64,000 nucleotides of DNA. It comes from Linnemannia schmuckeri. Lineage: Eukaryota > Mortierellomycota > Mortierellomycetes > Mortierellales > Mortierellaceae. The stretch covers positions 930,001-994,000 of the forward strand of contig JANATG010000013.1 in the NCBI GenBank assembly GCA_029449235.1. Direction: 5' to 3'. The stretch's first letter is position 1. Each line of letters begins with the position of its first letter. Under the pieces are notes generated by a model. The model was given only the letters and a program-made list of their open reading frames with translations. It made no database searches and was not told where the DNA came from. A program made the translations under genes and the position numbers. Positions 58,858 through 64,000 of the stretch are shown here, one piece after another.

Positions 58858-61195
58858 TTACTTGGATTTGCGATGCTCAGGTGCATGAGACGTCTCATAG
58901 TCGACATGGACAAATGCACGTTCGACGTTTGGAAGCGCCTCCAACTTGATCTACAGTAACATGCAAAAAAAACTCCAGCATTAGTTCCTTGTTCATCTTT
59001 CCTAATTTCCACGGGCTTCCTTTCAGAACCATTACGAATAGGCGAGCAAAAAGTCAATCGTACCTGCAAACTCTCGCTAATATCGTGGCTGACCATCAAG
59101 GGCGTATCGGGCGACATGACAACATCGACCTCAACAAACAAGTTATTGCCGGCGTGATAAGCTGTGCAGGTGTCTACCTGAAGAATCTTGCGGTGGTGGG
59201 TCAATGCGATGTAGGTCAGCTTCTTCAAGAACGCTGGGTCGGCAGTCTTGCCAACGATGAGCTGAATTTGTTCTATTAGAACAGATGAAAATGTATAAAA
59301 AGATGAGTTGCAGAACAAACAAGCCATAAAAGAACAGTGTAACATATCAACACGACTAATAGTTACCATAGGCGGTCCACACCCAAGAGCGGAGAATGAT
59401 AAGGGCTACGACGATAGCACCTGCAGCATCCAACCACCAGCAGTAACGACTGACCAAGGAAGCAAACAGACCGAACCCATTGACAGCCAAGTCGTTGCGG
59501 TGGTCGCTCGCAAGAATGTTGGCAGTGTTGTACTGGGCAATTGCCCTGCAGTACAAGTACAAGCCCACCTTGCTGACTATGGAGACAAAAAGAGATTGAA
59601 TTACAATATGTACCTCAGTTAGGGTATGATTTCGAAAATTACTACGTAGGATATCAATGCGACTGAGATTAAAGAAGGCATGGGCCACTTACCGAGCGCA
59701 ATGCCAACAAAAATGATGGCAAGGGTGCTAGGCATAGGCGGCACCTTGTCCGCGTCAATCAAGGTCCTAATCGATTCAATCTATCAGATGCACAGGGATC
59801 GGCATAATAGAGCCAACATGACATGATCAGAGTGGTTAATTTATGTTCATCGAGTACTCCAATCCAATCAACGAACATGTTGCTTGCGAAACTTACAATG
59901 AGCTGGAGAGAGACGGTGGCCATGAGGGAGGCGAACACAATGGTACCAGCAGTCTCCATGCGGGACTTGCCCTAATTAGAGAAAGATGTCCAAAGGAAAA
60001 GAAGTCGTGGTGCATGTTAGAAAACAAAAAAAAGAATCCTTAACGCACATTTCAACTCCTTGGGGAAGCACCGAACGCGGGGACATATTGCAAGGATTAA
60101 TCGCTGTTGCTTGCATTTTTGTTTGTTTGTTTTGAGTTTTCACAATAAGCCCCTCGCTAATCCAGGGATGTAATAAAAAGAAAAAAGGTGCGCAAAAAGG
60201 GAGGAAAGGATCTGATTATTATTTTTCCTACCGAAGGGTACTTGAACCAGTTGCTTTTGGTCGATGCTCTGGCGGCGTACATGAGGATGACACCGGACAA
60301 GAGATCCATAAAGGAGTCGGCCATGGTGGCGAACAGTGACAGGGACTTTGATGAGATGGCAGCGTACAACTGCAGCAGGAACAACAGTACGTTGACTCCT
60401 ACCGAGCCATAGATTGCAATCTTGAGCTATTTTATGAAAGGAGCGAGAGTGAACACAACAAAGGGAGATACGGTTGGACACGAGAGAAAAAGAAGGAAAA
60501 GAGTGAGAATCGTTCTCCTGTCAACAATGAGCTGCGAATGTATCTGTCATGCATTGTTTTGTGTTTTTGTTTGTATTTGCTAGTGCCACTTCCCCCCTGT
60601 CAATCAAATTGCAAATGTGAAAAAATGCAATGTCATTATTAGTGTCTCTCTTTTGTTCTTCATTGTCTCTATCCTGGTTATTTACCTTGACTTGGTTCCT
60701 CTCCTCGAGTTCGGCAGCGCCCTCTCTAGCCTCGGGAGGATCGAGGAGATCTGAAATAAGCTCATTCTGCTCCCGGTAGAACTCCCTGACTTTCTTGTTC
60801 GATTTGATCGCATCAATCTGCTCCTCCGACATGCGCTTCGACGCCAATGACATTGGATCGTGCGACTCGTAAAAGTCTGGAGAGGGTGAAGGCGATGGCA
60901 GGTTGGGGAGCGAGGCGGCATTGGTGTCGATAGATAGCGTATGGTGGTGGTGATTATTATTGTGTTGGTTGGAATGAGGATGACTGCTGCTGTTGTTCAG
61001 TCGAAGGGCGGAGGACGAAGCCTGGGCCGTATGGACAGAGTGTAGAGCAGGATAGTGGTGATGGTGGGCCGAGGAGGAGGTGCCGGTACCGACGCCGGAG
61101 GACATGTCTTGACTGAGGTTGAGACTGGACAGGGACCTGTGGGACAAGGTCGGGGAGGACGGAGTGGGCCTGATGTTCTGTAGGGGCAGGTCCAT
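58858..61195 (-). CDS. cation diffusion facilitator, Mn/Fe-type
   Basis: Seven exons: 61195-60686, 60426-60232, 59971-59897, 59780-59693, 59576-59367, 59272-59064 and 58950-58858; 459 aa. Seen: a cytosolic Ser/His/Asn-rich N-terminus with His runs (HHHHY, HHHHT). Helix 1 (VGVNVLLFLLQLYAA) follows, then helix 2 with metal site D207-SFM-D211 and YPSGKSRMETAG. Helix 5 carries D314-HRN-D318. The cytosolic C-terminal domain starts VDTCTAYHAGNNLFVEVDVV. Known: CDF carriers export metal from cytosol by H+ exchange, and a DxxxD pair in both helices marks the Mn (or Fe) group, whereas Zn carriers have HxxxD. Vacuolar/Golgi Mn2+ transport is the likely role, inferred from these residues. The N-terminal His runs may sense metal. 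Confidence 0.92.
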
Positions 61196-62289
61196 GGCAG
61201 CAATGGAATGGAATGAAAGAAGAGAAATGAAATGAGTTTGGGAGTGAGAAATGCGGAGGAGGGGAGGGTGGGTGTAGGAATGAGGGACTGTTTGAGCCGT
61301 GTTGGTATGTGATCTGAAGAGTGCGAGTGAACTATGTGTAAGTGAGGGAAAAGAAAAGAGGGCACATTCAAGCTATTTATCCTTTTCTTTTTTATCTTGG
61401 TTGGATGAACCAGTGTGCCTTACAGTTGTTAGAGAACAAACAGGCGCCACATCCCACTATGTATTCGTGTTAATTTCCCACCAGCCAAAGGGCATATGCA
61501 TTTCTGAATAAGTGGATAAGGAACAATAGGACACCGAGAGGGGTGTAGGTGTAACTATCGCGAGCAAAAACTACAAACCCCGCATTCCCTTCTTCGGTGC
61601 AACAGGGGGCATGGGACACTTTCTACCCCTACCTGCTGGACATACTGTACAATACACACACACACACGCAGACAAACCCACTTTCCCTGTCATCGTGAGT
61701 ATTTCACTCATTTTTCTCTGCCTTCCAAAGAACAAGGTTTGGAAGAGATGGAAGGATCTCGCTGTCCAGCGGGATTTGATGGCGTACAAACACTCATGCG
61801 CCTATCCTAATCGGGCAATCATGACCTGCCTTGAGCACCAACCCACTCCCCCCTACAAAACAAAGCGAAGAAAAAAAGGTGGGAACAAAGAGCACGAAGA
61901 TAACAACAGGCTGCCGTTTATGTTGGTTGACATGCTACGTTGAGGTCGTTGCGTTCCTTTTTCTCGTGCTACTTTCATTTCGGCTTGATCACATATAGCG
62001 TTGGGTCGACGTTTATCCGTTCTAACTCCTGGGCACATCAACGAGCCTAAATTACCTACCTGAAATGCGCAGACCTTCCCTAAAAGATTTGCTTCCTGTC
62101 CTTCCATTATCACAGCATTGACTGACTGTTCATAAATACCTCCTTGTTTGACAATTTGCTATCGTCTCCAGCCAGTCAGGGAGCACTTTTTTTTTATGTT
62201 GACGCTGTAAATGTTGCACTGCACTATTTTATTTTCCGATGGGGTATGTACGAAAAGCGCATAGGATACAAACTATACATGTAAATCCT
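61196..62289. other. intergenic: CDF promoter and annexin 3' UTR
   Basis: Polypurine on the plus strand near 61200-61290, fitting the promoter of the minus-strand CDF gene. No coding exon is supported; frames at 61611-61943 lack any conserved pattern. Confidence 0.5.
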
Positions 62290-64000
62290 CTAGATGGTCT
62301 GGTGGATCAAATGGCAGATCAAGTGGCTATAAAGTCCAGAGGTATCGCCCTAGAATGATAGAGATAAAGGGGGTGAATTAAATAGAGTTGTCAATACCAT
62401 GCATGATAACAAAATACAGGATTGCCATCACACTGATCCATGATAGTAAGGTTGCACTTACGCGGATACGGTCGGCAAGGGTGCGGTTGTAGTCCATATG
62501 GTATGCGGCCTTGACCTTCTCCATGAACTTGCCACGGTTCCTGATCACGAGTCGCGAGAGATGGTCCTCGTTAGTTCCCAGACCCTCCATGGACTCCTCG
62601 AAGCGAAGGGCGACATGGCGAGCAGGGTCGGCAGCCTGCATAACAGTATACAACAGCAGGTCGAGGATCTCGCCTTTATGGGTAGGGGCGATGTTCTTGT
62701 CGATGGCGGTGACGACGTGGGCCTTTTGGTGGACCGAATTGTAGGTACGGACGAGGGTGTGGAGCTGGGCGGTAGTAAGAGAGGAGACATACTGGAGCGT
62801 TCCGTTGAGATCCTTGGCCTCAAGCAGATTGTGCAACTTCTCGATAGCCTCTTCGACGTTCTCAAGTGGCTTTTCCTCCTTTGGCTAAGTCCAGTTAAGG
62901 GTTATCGCAAAGTGAAAATCGTTAGCGGGATTGGAAATGTAGGGTGGTGCCTGTAGCCATGGAAAACCTTCCCGCATTACCAACAAAGCTATGGCATCCC
63001 CTTCTTTCCCTTTCCCCTTCCCCTTCCTCTTTCTACTTTCCCGTATCATTTACTGCCTTTGCTTATCTAAGGACTCAAAGAGAAAGGGATCGAATCTTAC
63101 CTCAAGGATGGCAATAAAAAATGCCTTGGTCTCTTCAAGCTTGCAGAATGAGAGAACGTGCTCCTTCAAGTCAGCCTGGTGAACAGCCGTGAATGCCTCC
63201 TTGAGCTCAGCAATCTCCTCTGAAGTCCGTCCCACAAGAATCTGTATCAAAGGGTACATAGCCATTGGAAGTAAAAAATAAATAAAAAAGGGCCAGTAAC
63301 AAAAAAGCCGATTAGTACCGGAGGACAAACAAAGAACCAAAAAAAAAAAAAAAAAAAAAAAAATGTCAATTGCAAAAATTCCTTCAGCCCGGTCAACCCT
63401 GAATACCAAATAGAACATCAACTTGGCTACCGACAACAAAAAAAAGAGAAAAACAATAAAAAACATACCTCGCAGAAAACCTCAATGGCGGTGTCCTTCT
63501 TTCTGAGAGTCTCGTACTTGCGGTTGGACTTGCCGGCCTTGTGGAGGTACTGGACCTCGGCCAGGACCTTGTGCTGGCAGGCACCAGCGAGTAATGATCC
63601 CAAACTTCCAATAATCTTCCTGTCAAGCTCTACAGCGAGGTCAACTCCGTACGAGGCCTTGTACTGGCGAGCAATGGTCACCAACTGTTGGTACTCTCTG
63701 CGTCCTATTTGAGCATGGGTTGAATGTAATAGCAGTTAGTAAGATGCTTGTGGAGGGCAGTGAGAATGAAAGAATGAAGGAAAGGGAGAGTGAGAGTAAA
63801 AGCATGTTTTTTTTTCCTTTGGAGTCCCTTTGGAGTTGTTGGGTTGGGTTTAAAGGGGAGTGAAGGAACGCGAAGGACTGATGAGCTAAAAAGTGTCACT
63901 TATATCCGTAACAGAAGGAAAAAAGAATCAATTGGATAAGAACGACGCACCGATGATGTTGACGAGGGCTTCCTGGTCAGGGACAGCATAGTTGATAGCG
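62290..64000 (-). CDS. annexin, C-terminal part with four repeats (5' end beyond window)
   Basis: Exons 64000-63951 (partial), 63704-63469, 63241-63101, 62884-62462 and 62349-62290; about 303 residues visible. Seen: repeat 1 starts VPDQEALVNIIGRREYQQL. Repeats 2 and 3 are divergent (EIAELKEAF, QLHTLVRTYNS). Repeat 4 is canonical, with GLGTNEDHLSRLVIRNRGKF, AYHMDYNRTLADRI and the final RGDTSGLYSHLI, so it keeps the type II Ca2+ site (GxGT plus distant Asp). Known: annexins bind acidic membrane phospholipids with Ca2+ and act in exocytosis and membrane repair. Repeats 1-3 seem to have lost the GxGT loop, so Ca2+ binding may rest on repeat 4. A 25-base poly(A) run (63339-63363) lies in an intron. 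The N-terminus is not in view. Confidence 0.92.
63339..63363 (+). repeat. 25-base poly(A) tract in annexin intron
   Basis: Uninterrupted A run inside the intron between exons 63704-63469 and 63241-63101. Confidence 0.85.

Noticed and set aside
61611..61943. 110-codon plus-strand frame in the CDF-annexin gap
   Set aside because: No recognisable pattern, and it spans presumed UTRs.
1..64000. tRNA, rRNA, CRISPR arrays, bacterial-type operons
   Set aside because: Searched by eye for box B words, cloverleaf pairs, spaced direct repeats and ribosome-binding sites; none convincing, and the window is clearly eukaryotic.

Overview
The window looks like nuclear DNA of an early-diverging filamentous fungus. 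Core genes are cut by many short GT-AG introns, promoters are pyrimidine-rich, homopolymer tracts are common, and proteins carry long Gln/Ser/Thr/Pro runs. Relics of F-box/LRR and Crinkler-like NTPase genes, and a family of membrane proteins with a Gly-rich transmembrane helix, suggest Mortierellomycota (Mortierella/Linnemannia/Podila type). That placement is inference, not proof. All exon models were built by hand from splice sites, reading-frame continuity and comparison of paralogues.

Layout. 1-456 (-): start of an MFS sugar-type transporter, cut by the window edge. 4.5-5.2 kb (+): small secreted, probably GPI-anchored protein. 5.9-13.4 kb (+): ten-exon TPR/Mlp1 nuclear-basket nucleoporin. 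13.9-17.3 kb (+): Dbf2/Sid2-type NDR kinase of the mitotic-exit/septation pathway. 18.1-22.8 kb (+): large unrecognised protein with a GxGxxGxxxA Rossmann-like motif spread over three exons.

25.1-40.6 kb (-) is the most distinctive region. It is a head-to-tail array of one membrane-protein family: four intact genes, one pseudogene and one tail relic. Each intact gene has three exons with the same intron phases, a middle exon of 274 or 271 bases, a two-part N-terminal domain, one Gly-rich transmembrane helix and a Gln/Pro-rich tail. 40.6-44.5 kb continues as accessory DNA: two related Crinkler-NTPase-like relics, a 132-aa secreted protein, an F-box/LRR relic, a ricin-B-like fragment and a 79-aa secreted peptide whose six cysteines have beta-defensin spacing.

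Core genes then resume. 44.6-48.7 kb (-) is APC4 of the anaphase-promoting complex. It is divergent from 48.9-53.0 kb (+), a very long family X DNA polymerase with a BRCT domain and an unusual CCHC zinc knuckle. 53.5-56.7 kb (+) is a short-chain acyl-CoA synthetase (ACSS3-like, probably mitochondrial). A 55-aa membrane microprotein and a degraded gene follow on the minus strand. 58.9-61.2 kb (-) is a Mn/Fe-type cation diffusion facilitator, and 62.3-64.0 kb (-) is an annexin cut by the right edge. The core genes share housekeeping and cell-division themes (nuclear pore, Dbf2 kinase, APC/C), but nothing in the sequence shows that they are co-regulated.
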